From positions 124,001 to 188,000 of the forward strand of contig NZ_LDJL01000001.1 in assembly GCF_001431405.1 (NCBI RefSeq): DNA of 64,000 nt, read 5' to 3'. Source of the DNA: Pseudoxanthomonas dokdonensis. Lineage in GTDB: Bacteria; Pseudomonadota; Gammaproteobacteria; Xanthomonadales; Xanthomonadaceae. Below the pieces are notes generated by a model. That model was not told the origin of the DNA, ran no database searches, and saw only the letters and a program-made list of their open reading frames with translations. The translations under genes and the position numbers were made by a program. Shown here piece by piece: positions 28,868 through 36,443 of this stretch; position 1 is the first letter of the stretch; each line of letters begins with the position of its first letter.

Positions 28868-30570
28868 GGCGCCAGCATCGACAGATGTTCTGCCACCGGC
28901 CCCAGGACCAGCACCGGCATGAATTGCAACAGGGTCAGGATCAGCACCACCGCGACCAGGGTCAGTGCAAAGGTGGGGGTTTCGATCTGCAGCGCCGCGC
29001 CGCTGTCCGGAGTCGCCCGCTTGCCGGCCAGCAGCGCCGCGATGACCAGCGGAATCAGCAATGCCGGATAGCGACCCAGCGCCAGCACCAGGCTGCAGCT
29101 CAGGTTCCACCAGTAACTGGCATCGGCCAGGCCTTCAAACCCGGAACCATTGTTGGCGAACGCCGAAGTGAACTCGTACAGCACCTGGCTGATGCCGTGA
29201 TAGCCGGGATTGCTGATCCCGGACAGGCCCGGTACCGCCAGCGTCAGCGCAGTCAGTCCCAGCAGCAACAGTGGTTGCAGCAGCACCAGCACCGCCAGCA
29301 GCCTGACCTCGGCAGCCTCGATCTTGCGGCCAAACAATTCCGGGGTACGCCCGGTCATCAGCCCGGCCAGGAACACGCTCAACAGCAGATACACCAGGAA
29401 TTGCTGCAGGCCGCAGCCGACCCCACCCCAGATCGCATTGATCAGCATGTTGCCGATTGTCACCAATCCGGTCAGCGGTGCCAGCGAATCATGCATGGCG
29501 TTGACCGAGCCGTTCGAGGTCTGGGTGGTCAACGCTGCCCACAACGCCGAGGTATCGGCGCCCAGGCGCACTTCCTTGCCTTCCATCAAGGCCAGGCTGG
29601 TGCTGCTGGCGGAGTGCGCCTCCGACCACATCGCCAGTCCGGCCGACAGCAACGACATCCCCAGCATCACCGCGAACACCAGGCCGCCGAACTTCCTGCG
29701 CCCGGTCAGCGGCGCCAGCATGAAGATCACCGATACAGGAATCAGCACGATGGCCAGCATCTGCAGCACATTGGACACCGGTGTCGGGTTTTCCAGCGGC
29801 ACGCTGCTGTTGGGTCCGTACCAGCCACCGCCATTGGTGCCCAGTTGCTTGGCCGCCACCATCGGCGCCACCGGTCCCAGCGGGATCTTCTGTTCGACCA
29901 TGTTGGCGCTGGCATCGACCGGGGTCACCACCGGCCCGCCCTGCAGCGTCGCCGGCACGCCCTGGCTGGTCAGCAGCAGTGACCACAACAGGCACAACGG
30001 CAGCATGAAGCGCAGCGTCGGGCGAATGACATCGACCCAGAAATTGCCCAGATCCACCTGCGCGCGGACGCCATCGACGTGCTCGGGCGCGCTGCCGCGA
30101 CCGCCAAACAGACCGCGCAAGGTCGCCACCACCACCGCCAGACCCATCATCGGAGTGATGACCTGGAGACCGACCACGCCGGTCATATGAGCAAAGAATG
30201 ACAGCTGCGCCTGGCCGGAATAATGCTGCTGGTTGGTGTTGGTAAGAAACGACACCATCGTATGCAGGGCCAGATCCCAGCGCATGTTCGGCGCCTGGTT
30301 GGGATTCAGCGGCAGCCACGCCTGGCTCATGAAAATGGCAAATACCAGCAATGCCAGCAGCAGATTGCTGCACAGGAACGCGGCGGCGTAAGCCTGCCAA
30401 CCCATGTCTTGTTGCGGGTTGATGCCCAGCACGCGATACAGCGTGCGTTCGATTGGCGTGAACAGGCGATCGCCACGCATCGCTGTGCCGCGCATCACCG
30501 CTGCCAGATATCGGCCCAATGGCCAGCCCAGCGCAATCGCCAGGGCGAAGACAATGAAAAACTCAGGCAT
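28864..30570 (-). CDS. kdpA: Potassium-transporting ATPase subunit A
   Basis: The 568-aa K+-translocating subunit, related to Trk/Ktr channels, with about ten membrane helices. Typical blocks: [41 protein letters not shown] (first selectivity region), [29 protein letters not shown]-side loop and the [15 protein letters not shown] region. It is first in kdpABCDE. The hydrophobic 25-30 aa KdpF normally encoded just upstream was not found: the three frames before the ATG have no such peptide. GGAGGCC precedes the ATG. Confidence 0.96.
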   Translation of the reverse strand: MPEFFIVFALAIALGWPLGRYLAAVMRGTAMRGDRLFTPIERTLYRVLGINPQQDMGWQAYAAAFLCSNLLLALLVFAIFMSQAWLPLNPNQAPNMRWDLALHTMVSFLTNTNQQHYSGQAQLSFFAHMTGVVGLQVITPMMGLAVVVATLRGLFGGRGSAPEHVDGVRAQVDLGNFWVDVIRPTLRFMLPLCLLWSLLLTSQGVPATLQGGPVVTPVDASANMVEQKIPLGPVAPMVAAKQLGTNGGGWYGPNSSVPLENPTPVSNVLQMLAIVLIPVSVIFMLAPLTGRRKFGGLVFAVMLGMSLLSAGLAMWSEAHSASSTSLALMEGKEVRLGADTSALWAALTTQTSNGSVNAMHDSLAPLTGLVTIGNMLINAIWGGVGCGLQQFLVYLLLSVFLAGLMTGRTPELFGRKIEAAEVRLLAVLVLLQPLLLLGLTALTLAVPGLSGISNPGYHGISQVLYEFTSAFANNGSGFEGLADASYWWNLSCSLVLALGRYPALLIPLVIAALLAGKRATPDSGAALQIETPTFALTLVAVVLILTLLQFMPVLVLGPVAEHLSMLAP

Positions 30571-30745
30571 TGGTTTGGCCTCCGCCTGGCGCGACCGGAG
30601 TGGTCACGCTGGCAACAGCGCCATGCCTGCCTGCGCGGAAGCCGGCAACGGCAACACGCGAACGCGGGATAACGGACGACGACAGAGAATACATGCAGAT
30701 CGGAAGGCGACGAGGCCGGTCTGGCCACCGCGGAATTTTCGCCAG

Positions 30746-30792
30746 CCGCTGCGTAAATTCTCTATTCCGCTACCTGCTCCGCTGCGTAAATT
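30746..30792 (-). promoter_or_regulatory. Two 14-bp direct repeats upstream of kdpA, candidate KdpE operator
   Basis: CCGCTGCGTAAATT occurs at 30746-30759 and again, identically, at 30779-30792. The start-to-start distance is 33 bases, about three helical turns, so both copies face the same side of DNA. OmpR-family regulators such as KdpE bind direct repeats in this way. The repeats lie about 175-220 bases before the kdpA start. Assignment to KdpE is by context only. Confidence 0.55.
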
Positions 30793-30798
30793 GATCGT

Positions 30799-30880
30799 AA
30801 ACCCGGCCGCCACCTGTCGCAGCTGGCAACACTGCGGTGAGTGGCGAAAGTGTTGCCTGTGCGCGGCGACAGGCCGGGTT
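30799..30880. terminator. Long imperfect inverted repeat between the YbhB-type gene and kdp
   Basis: Arms AACCCGGCC...CTGTCGC...GGCAACACT and AGTGTTGCC...GCGACAG...GGCCGGGTT pair with small bulges across about 33 bases each, around a 16-base loop. It starts 14 bases after the YbhB-type stop. No proper T run follows, so it may be a terminator, an mRNA 3' stabiliser or a mobile-element relic. Confidence 0.5.
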
Positions 30881-30893
30881 GGCTGGCGTCAGC

Positions 30894-31508
30894 TTATTGC
30901 TTCAGCGCCGGATTCAGGCTGTAGCTGCCATGGACGATGGCTTCGGCCAGGACGTGCTGGTGCATGGCCCGGAACACCTGCGCGGCAGTGAAGCCGTCTG
31001 CCAGGTCGAGCTTGGCCACGTCGAGGGCGAACAGGCGGAAGAAGTAGCGGTGCGCACGACTGTCGTTGAACGGCGGATACGGGCCGTCGTAGCCCAGGTA
31101 TTGACCGGCCATCTCCGGATTGCCGGCAAACCAGCCGGTGTAGTCATTGCTGCCCTGGCGTGCGCCGGCCGGGCCGGCCGGCTGCGTCTTGCCCTTCTGG
31201 ACGAAACCGTCGCTGCAGCTGCCGGCAGCGATCTCGCGCAGGTCGGCGGGGATGTCGATCATCGTCCAGTGGACGAAATCGGTACGTGGCTGGTCTGCGG
31301 GAATCTGCATGTCATCGCGACCGACGGTTTCCGGCACGGTCGGCGCGTCGGGGTCGATACACAACAGGGCGAAGGATTGCGTCCCCGGTGGGACATCGTC
31401 CCAGGCCAGGTGCGGATTGCGGTTGGGCGCGAAACCATCGGCCTGGCCGGCGGCGAATTCGGCGGCAATCGGCTGACCGTTTTCAAAACTGTTGCTGCGG
31501 ATGCGCAT
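30894..31508 (-). CDS. YbhB/YbcL-family (Raf kinase inhibitor-like) protein
   Basis: A 204-aa soluble protein of the PEBP fold. Signature blocks: NPHLAWDDVPPGTQSFALLCIDPDAP near 32-57, FVHWTMIDIPAD near 78 and YDGPYPPFNDSRAHRYFFRLFALD near 143, which line the anion-binding pocket. ATG 31508 has GGAG 6 bases upstream, so a longer upstream frame is rejected. Bacterial members have no settled function and no kinase partner is implied. It is upstream of kdp on the same strand but separated by an inverted repeat. Confidence 0.9.
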   Translation of the reverse strand: MRIRSNSFENGQPIAAEFAAGQADGFAPNRNPHLAWDDVPPGTQSFALLCIDPDAPTVPETVGRDDMQIPADQPRTDFVHWTMIDIPADLREIAAGSCSDGFVQKGKTQPAGPAGARQGSNDYTGWFAGNPEMAGQYLGYDGPYPPFNDSRAHRYFFRLFALDVAKLDLADGFTAAQVFRAMHQHVLAEAIVHGSYSLNPALKQ

Positions 31509-31715
31509 GACCTGCTCCAAGGAAAAGACGTAGCCCGATTCTACCGGTCGCCAGCCATTCCGTAGCGCGCAGCGCTGTGCTGTTCCGAATCGCCTGAAAC
31601 AAGAGCCGCGTCGCCGCAACATCGGTGATCTGGGCGCATGCACCCGCGAGCTGCGGACCTGTCGACCATCTTTCGTCATTGCGGCGGCTACCAGTACGGA
31701 CAACCGTTAACCAGC

Positions 31716-31749
31716 AAAGGCGGGATCCCGGCGTTCGCCGGGATGACGG
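31716..31749. repeat. Intergenic palindromic repeat (GATCCCGGCG-tt-CGCCGGGATGACGG type)
   Basis: ATCCCGGCG and CGCCGGGAT pair perfectly over 9 bases around TT, followed by GACGG. This sequence type is a common dispersed repeat in Xanthomonadaceae genomes. It lies in the 304-bp gap between the YbhB-type gene and the sulfotransferase gene, where I see nothing else. Confidence 0.65.
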
Positions 31750-31812
31750 CATCGTTGCGAATCTTCCTGCAATCGTTTGGCGATCCTGTGGACACAATCC
31801 AGCGCTACGACG

Positions 31813-33888
31813 CTATTCCAGCGGATAACCCAGACGCGCCGCCACCGGCGCCAGCACCGCGAACGGTTCGGCCAATGCGGTCGTATATTCGCGCCAGTGT
31901 CCGGCCGGGAAATACGCCGGTCCCACCGACGCCGGGGCCGGCAGGGTCAAGCCGCCGAGGGCGCCACCGATCGAGGCGGCGATGGCCTGCGGATTGTTCT
32001 CGATGCCGTCCAGTCGCAACAACACATGCGGATACAGATTGGCTTCGTCCAGATCGGCGATCTGGCCGAGCACCGCCGCCAGCCACTGCGCCGATTGCAG
32101 CGGCGACGGCATCGCCATGTACGAGGGTGCGCCGAATGCCAGCCATTCCAGCAGCATGTCGCGCGGATCCCGCAGCACGACCAGTAGCAGGCCCTCGGGC
32201 ACATGCGGACGCAGTGCCTGCAACAAGGCCTGGTCCCACCACACCAGCCAGTCGATGACGTTGCCGTCCTTGATCCCCCGGCGTAGCAGTTCGGCGCGCC
32301 AGCTTTCGATCAGCGCCGCCGGATCGGCGTTGCCTGCGGCCAGTTGGGCGATGCTGTCATAGGTCTGGAAGCCATCCTGCGGCGTCTTGTCGCTGAAGCG
32401 ATCACTACGGAAGGCGCCACCGGTATGCGCCAGCAAGGTGGCGATACGCTCGACCCCCGAACCCGGTGCGCCCCACAGCAGAATCGGATGGCTGCCATTG
32501 CCGGCATCGACCTCGGCCAGCGCCGGCCATTGCGCCGGGGTGCGGCTGAGCGGATGCATCGGCAGGCTGCGAGGAGCCATGATCCGTGCCCGTTCGCTCC
32601 ATTGTTCGACCGCCTGCACATGTTCGCCCGCGCGGTATTGCGCGGTCGCCAGCCAGTCCAGCAGCATCGGCCGCGACTGCTCATCCGGTGCCTGTTGCAG
32701 CAACACCTGCACGTAAGCCGCGGCTTCGCCGGGGTCGCGCGCCAGCAGGTTGTTGAAGATGCGGATATGCGCGGCCTTGTGTGCCGGTTCGCGTGCAATC
32801 AGCTCGCGGGCTACGGTTTCGGCTGCTGCGACGTCGCCCTTGTAACCGTGGGCGGCCATCTGCGCTTCCAGCGCCGGCAAAGACTGCGGATCGGCCTGTA
32901 CCCAGCGGCTGGCGACCGCCAGCGCCTGTTCGCTGCCGACCTCTTCCAGCGCCAACCGCGCCAGCCACAGGCTCGGGTCATGCGGATGGGTGGCCAGTGC
33001 GGCTTCCAGCGTGTTGCGCCCGGTTTCCTGCTGGCCGCTGCGCTGCCAGGCAAATACCAGCGCGGTCAGCGTCGGCCGGTGGCCAGGGGCGACCGCCAGT
33101 ACCGAGGTCAACAGCGGCAGCGCCTGTTCGACATCGCCGGCAGCCAGATGCAGCTGGCCGGCGAAACTGCGGATGCCCGGGGTGGCGGTGGCCTCATCCT
33201 GCAGCAGCGGCGCCAGTATCTGCGCGGCTTCCTGCGGGCGGCCCTGGCGGCGGACCAGCTCGGCGATCAGGCCGCGCAGCGAATGGTTGGTCGGGTGCTG
33301 CTCGACGATGCCGCGGAAGGCCTGCTCGGCGAACGCCAGATGGCCGCTTTCCATGTAAACGAAGCCCAGCGTGTGCCGCAGCTGCAGATCCTCGGGCAGG
33401 CGCTGGATGGCCTGGGTGATGACCTTCAGCGCCTCGTCCTTGCGACCCTGGCGCAACAGCACCATCGCCTGCACGCTGGCCAACTGCGGGTGCTCGGGAT
33501 GGACCTTGCCGGCCAGCGTGATCTGGCGCTGGGCATCTTCGACCCGGCCCTGGCCCAACGCCAGTTGCGCCTGCAGCAGGTAGGCCTGGAACTGGTTGGG
33601 GTCGAGCTGGCTGGCCTGCGCAAGCGAAGCCTGCGCCGAGGCGTGCTGGCGGGCGCCAATCAGCAGGCCGGCGCGGGCCACGTACAGGTCGGCGTCTTCC
33701 GGCGCCAGGGAAATCGCCTGCTCGATGCTGGCCAGCGCGGCGTCGCGATCACCTGTCATCTGCTGGGCGGCGGACAGCCAGCGATGGGCATGGGCATCGT
33801 GCGGGTGCTGGGCGACCAGCGCGGTGGCAGCGGCCAGCGCCTGCTCACCGTCCTGGCGGCGCAGGGCTTCGATAATGGGTTGGTACAT
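31813..33888 (-). CDS. TPR-repeat sulfotransferase
   Basis: A 691-aa two-part protein. Residues 1 to about 420 are a run of TPRs (ALAAATALVAQHPHDAHAHR, EDAQRQITLAGKVHPEHPQL and others). A sulfotransferase domain follows: the 5'-phosphosulfate loop LLWGAPGSGVERIATLL near 468-484 and the 3'-phosphate motif LVVLRDPRDMLLEWL near 566-580. The loop has GSGVER where PRSGT is usual, so PAPS binding may be altered. No signal peptide. Similar TPR-sulfotransferases occur in Xanthomonadaceae; substrates are mostly unknown, and a link with peptide-tyrosine sulfation (as in RaxST) is not supported by context here. Confidence 0.85.
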   Translation of the reverse strand: MYQPIIEALRRQDGEQALAAATALVAQHPHDAHAHRWLSAAQQMTGDRDAALASIEQAISLAPEDADLYVARAGLLIGARQHASAQASLAQASQLDPNQFQAYLLQAQLALGQGRVEDAQRQITLAGKVHPEHPQLASVQAMVLLRQGRKDEALKVITQAIQRLPEDLQLRHTLGFVYMESGHLAFAEQAFRGIVEQHPTNHSLRGLIAELVRRQGRPQEAAQILAPLLQDEATATPGIRSFAGQLHLAAGDVEQALPLLTSVLAVAPGHRPTLTALVFAWQRSGQQETGRNTLEAALATHPHDPSLWLARLALEEVGSEQALAVASRWVQADPQSLPALEAQMAAHGYKGDVAAAETVARELIAREPAHKAAHIRIFNNLLARDPGEAAAYVQVLLQQAPDEQSRPMLLDWLATAQYRAGEHVQAVEQWSERARIMAPRSLPMHPLSRTPAQWPALAEVDAGNGSHPILLWGAPGSGVERIATLLAHTGGAFRSDRFSDKTPQDGFQTYDSIAQLAAGNADPAALIESWRAELLRRGIKDGNVIDWLVWWDQALLQALRPHVPEGLLLVVLRDPRDMLLEWLAFGAPSYMAMPSPLQSAQWLAAVLGQIADLDEANLYPHVLLRLDGIENNPQAIAASIGGALGGLTLPAPASVGPAYFPAGHWREYTTALAEPFAVLAPVAARLGYPLE

Positions 33889-33939
33889 GGGACGGCCAAT
33901 CAGCGGTAAACCGCCATTGTACCGGTCCGGTCAGCCTGA

Positions 33940-34941
33940 TCAGTCCTCGCCCGCAGGCACGGCCAGCGCCATCCGTTCGCCCAGCCAGCGTTCGGCAAAA
34001 CCGTCACAGGCGACGTTTTCGATGAAACCGCAGTGGCCACCCCAGGCGGCGATATCCAGCCGTGCATGGGCCGGCAGCTGCCAGTCGCGGAAGGTATCGA
34101 AGGGAATCACCGGGTCATCCTCGGCCATCAGGATGTCGGCCGGTATCGCCAGCTGGCTGAGCCGGTCGCCGGCAATCGAATAGCCGTTGAAATACTCTTC
34201 CAGCGACTGGAACGTGGTGTGGCGCTTGACCATCCAGTCCGTCAGCGCGCGCATGTCCAGTGACAGCGTGGCTTCGTCGAAATTGTGCCGCTCGGGGAAC
34301 AGTTCGCGCTTGCGCAGCAACGAGCTGCGCCATTTGCGGGTGAAGTACCAGTCGTACAGGGCCAGACCGCTTTCCAGGTTGTCCATGGTCAGCGCCGGGT
34401 TGAGCACCGGGCAGATCGCGGCGACGTGGCGCAGTGGCAGTCGCGCCTGCGGCGCACGCAGGCCCACCCGCAGGGCGAAGTTGCCGCCCAGCGAGTAGCC
34501 GGCCAGGCCCATCGGCAGTGCGGGGAAACGCGAGGAGACATCGGCGACCGCGTTGACTACTTCGTCGAGCAGGTTGGAATGGAACAGTTCTTCGTTGAGA
34601 TGATGGGTATCGCCGTGGTCGCGGAAATTGAGCCGGAACACCGCGAAGCCGCGCGACAGCAGTTGCGCCGCACTCATCCGCATGTAGCTGGATTCGGCGC
34701 TGCCTTCCCAGCCGTGCAGCAATACCGCCAGCGCATGCGGCTGCACCCCGGGCACCACGCTGTGCCAGCCCTGCAGGCGCACCCCGTTGCCGCCATCGAG
34801 GATGTGTTCGCGGGTAACCGCCTGGGTGCTGGCCAGCGCGCGCAGGCCGCGCCGGCGGCGGAGCGGGCTGGAACCCAGTACCGACTGCACGTGCGGATTG
34901 CGCAGCCAGCGCGGCGGTTGATAGTCGGCGGCGGTCAGCAT
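33940..34941 (-). CDS. YheT-type alpha/beta hydrolase
   Basis: A 333-aa hydrolase of the COG0429 (YheT) family. N-terminal YQPPRWLRNPHVQSVLGS is typical. The nucleophile Ser lies in GYSLGGN near 148, the acid Asp in MAEDDPV near 273 and the His in GGHCGF near 300. HGWEGSAESSYMRMSAAQLL holds the oxyanion region. Substrates are probably small esters or lipids; not established. Read after a 127-base gap from the acyltransferase region, same strand. Confidence 0.92.
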   Translation of the reverse strand: MLTAADYQPPRWLRNPHVQSVLGSSPLRRRRGLRALASTQAVTREHILDGGNGVRLQGWHSVVPGVQPHALAVLLHGWEGSAESSYMRMSAAQLLSRGFAVFRLNFRDHGDTHHLNEELFHSNLLDEVVNAVADVSSRFPALPMGLAGYSLGGNFALRVGLRAPQARLPLRHVAAICPVLNPALTMDNLESGLALYDWYFTRKWRSSLLRKRELFPERHNFDEATLSLDMRALTDWMVKRHTTFQSLEEYFNGYSIAGDRLSQLAIPADILMAEDDPVIPFDTFRDWQLPAHARLDIAAWGGHCGFIENVACDGFAERWLGERMALAVPAGED

Positions 34942-35068
34942 GGCGGGGGCATGGCGGATGACAGGGACTCAGCTTGCCAGCAACGTGTCGAGTGCATGCT
35001 CCAGAATCCGCGGGTACTGGATGCCTGCTCCAGCTTGCAGCCCCGCGCCGGGCGCACCAGACCGGACA

Positions 35069-35866
35069 CTAGCTTGTCTTCATCGCGGTGATGATGCGTT
35101 CACGCGACAGGTCGGCGATGCGGCGGCGGCCTTCGACATCCTGGTTGCTGATCGGTTCCAGGAAGCAGATATCCGCGCTGCGGCCGGGCTCGCCGAGCAG
35201 GCGCAGGAAATTGGCGAAAAAGCTCTCGTTGGCTCCGAAGGCCACCACCGGTTGCGCGCTGCCATGGCTGCCGTAGCGCAGCGCCACCGGCTGCACCGGT
35301 ACCTGCGCCTCGACTGCGGCCTGGAAGATGCGCGCATGGAACGGGCCGATCTCGTAGCCGTCACGGGTGCGTCCTTCGGGAAACACCCCGACCGAATGGC
35401 CGCTGCGCAGCCGGCGCAGCATTTCATGCAGCACCCCGCCCAGCGATTCCTGGCTGCCACGCTTGTGGAAAATGGTCTGCCCGCGCGCCGCCAGCCAGCC
35501 GACCAGCGGCCAGCCACGGATCTCCTGCTTGGCGACGAAGCTCATCATCCGCTGGCTGTGCAGGGCGGTGATGTCGATCCAGCTGACATGGTTGGCGACA
35601 AACAGGGTCGGGCCGGGCAATGGCCGACCCTGGCGGCGCACGCGGAAACCGAAGATCCGCATCAGCCCGCTGGACCAGGCGTTGACGGTGCGATGTTCCA
35701 GCCGCTGACCATGCAGCATGATGCCCGCCCACGGCGGCAGCATGCTGACAAGCAACAGTGGCAACAGCACCAGGACGTGGACCAGCAGCAAGGGGACGCG
35801 GTACAGATAGCGGCAGGCGCGTGCGACCGGACTGCCTGGTGGGGCAGGCATGGGGGCGTGACTCAT
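35069..35866 (-). CDS. 1-acyl-sn-glycerol-3-phosphate acyltransferase-like protein (PlsC family)
   Basis: A 265-aa membrane-bound acyltransferase. A hydrophobic helix (residues about 17-50, YRVPLLLVHVLVLLPLLLV) precedes the catalytic domain. Motif I is NHVSWID near 91 (the NHX4D form), motif II is TIFHKRGSQ near 133, motif III is FPEGRTRDG near 160 and motif IV is VPVQPVALRYG near 190. These are all the PlsC landmarks. The start is uncertain: ATG 35866 is used, GTG 35893 and ATG 35851 are possible, and none has a good ribosome-binding site. It may make phosphatidic acid or acylate ornithine lipids; the choice cannot be made from sequence. Confidence 0.88.
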   Translation of the reverse strand: MSHAPMPAPPGSPVARACRYLYRVPLLLVHVLVLLPLLLVSMLPPWAGIMLHGQRLEHRTVNAWSSGLMRIFGFRVRRQGRPLPGPTLFVANHVSWIDITALHSQRMMSFVAKQEIRGWPLVGWLAARGQTIFHKRGSQESLGGVLHEMLRRLRSGHSVGVFPEGRTRDGYEIGPFHARIFQAAVEAQVPVQPVALRYGSHGSAQPVVAFGANESFFANFLRLLGEPGRSADICFLEPISNQDVEGRRRIADLSRERIITAMKTS

Positions 35867-35948
35867 GCGCGCAAGATAACCGATGGCCGCCACCAGCGGA
35901 AAGCGTTTGCCTGTAATCGGCGTTTGCCGGCCACCACGACCGTCGGCG

Positions 35949-36377
35949 TCATGGCTTGGGCACCGGTACCACCGCCAGCGTCAACCGCGATACGCAGACC
36001 AGCTTGCCGGCTTCGTCCTCGATGCGGATTTCCCAGACCTGGGTGCTGCGGCCAACGTGCAACGCGCGCGCGGTGCCGGTGACCACGCCGTCGCGTTTGG
36101 CACGCAAATGGTTTGCATTGATCTCCAGCCCGACCACCATCTGGCTGCGGTTGTCCACGCACAGGTTGCCGGCCATGCTGCCGAGGGTTTCGGCCAACGC
36201 CACCGAAGCACCGCCATGGAGGATGCCGAATGGTTGATGGGTGCGCGCATCGACCGGCATTGTCCCGCGCAGCCAGTCATCGCCGGCCTCGGTCAGGACG
36301 ATGCCGAGATGGCCGACCAGACTGTTGCGTGACAACTGGTTGGCGGCGTCCAGATCGACGGGAGCCAGGAAAGCCAT
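35949..36377 (-). CDS. Hotdog-fold acyl-CoA thioesterase (MenI/YdiI type)
   Basis: A 142-aa thioesterase very like E. coli YdiI/MenI. The signature [20 protein letters not shown] includes His54 of the HGG motif, and the catalytic Glu is Glu63 in [24 protein letters not shown] and [13 protein letters not shown] are also conserved. ATG 36377 has AAGGA 8 bases upstream. In menaquinone makers this enzyme hydrolyses DHNA-CoA, but Xanthomonadaceae use ubiquinone, so a general acyl-CoA proofreading role is likelier. Hence no gene symbol is given. Confidence 0.92.
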   Translation of the reverse strand: MAFLAPVDLDAANQLSRNSLVGHLGIVLTEAGDDWLRGTMPVDARTHQPFGILHGGASVALAETLGSMAGNLCVDNRSQMVVGLEINANHLRAKRDGVVTGTARALHVGRSTQVWEIRIEDEAGKLVCVSRLTLAVVPVPKP

Positions 36378-36443
36378 GGCGATGTTCCTTGTGCAAAAAA
36401 GAGTGCCAGTGTACGACCCGCATGGCATCGCGGCGACGCGGCG

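Larger units (their letters stand above)
30571..30893. other. kdp leader and promoter region, 323 bp
   Basis: From kdpA outward it holds a non-hydrophobic 43-codon frame (probably chance), an AT-richer block with two direct repeats (30746-30792) and a long imperfect inverted repeat (30799-30880) that follows the YbhB-type gene. No KdpF-like peptide. Confidence 0.6.

Noticed and set aside
28868-29110. N-terminal extension of kdpB to 29110
   Set aside because: It lies wholly inside kdpA in another frame; KdpB homology begins after ATG 28867.
30571-30700. A 43-codon frame ending at the kdpA start as kdpF
   Set aside because: The peptide is polar (many Arg, Gly, Ser) while KdpF is a single hydrophobic helix.
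31813-33888. Link of the sulfotransferase with the Ax21 genes as a sulfated-signal system
   Set aside because: The genes are 27 kb apart, the Ax21 sulfation reports were retracted, and no raxPQ-type sulfate activation genes are near.
35949-36377. Naming the thioesterase menI as a menaquinone gene
   Set aside because: Sequence fits YdiI/MenI, but no menaquinone genes are seen here and the lineage uses ubiquinone.
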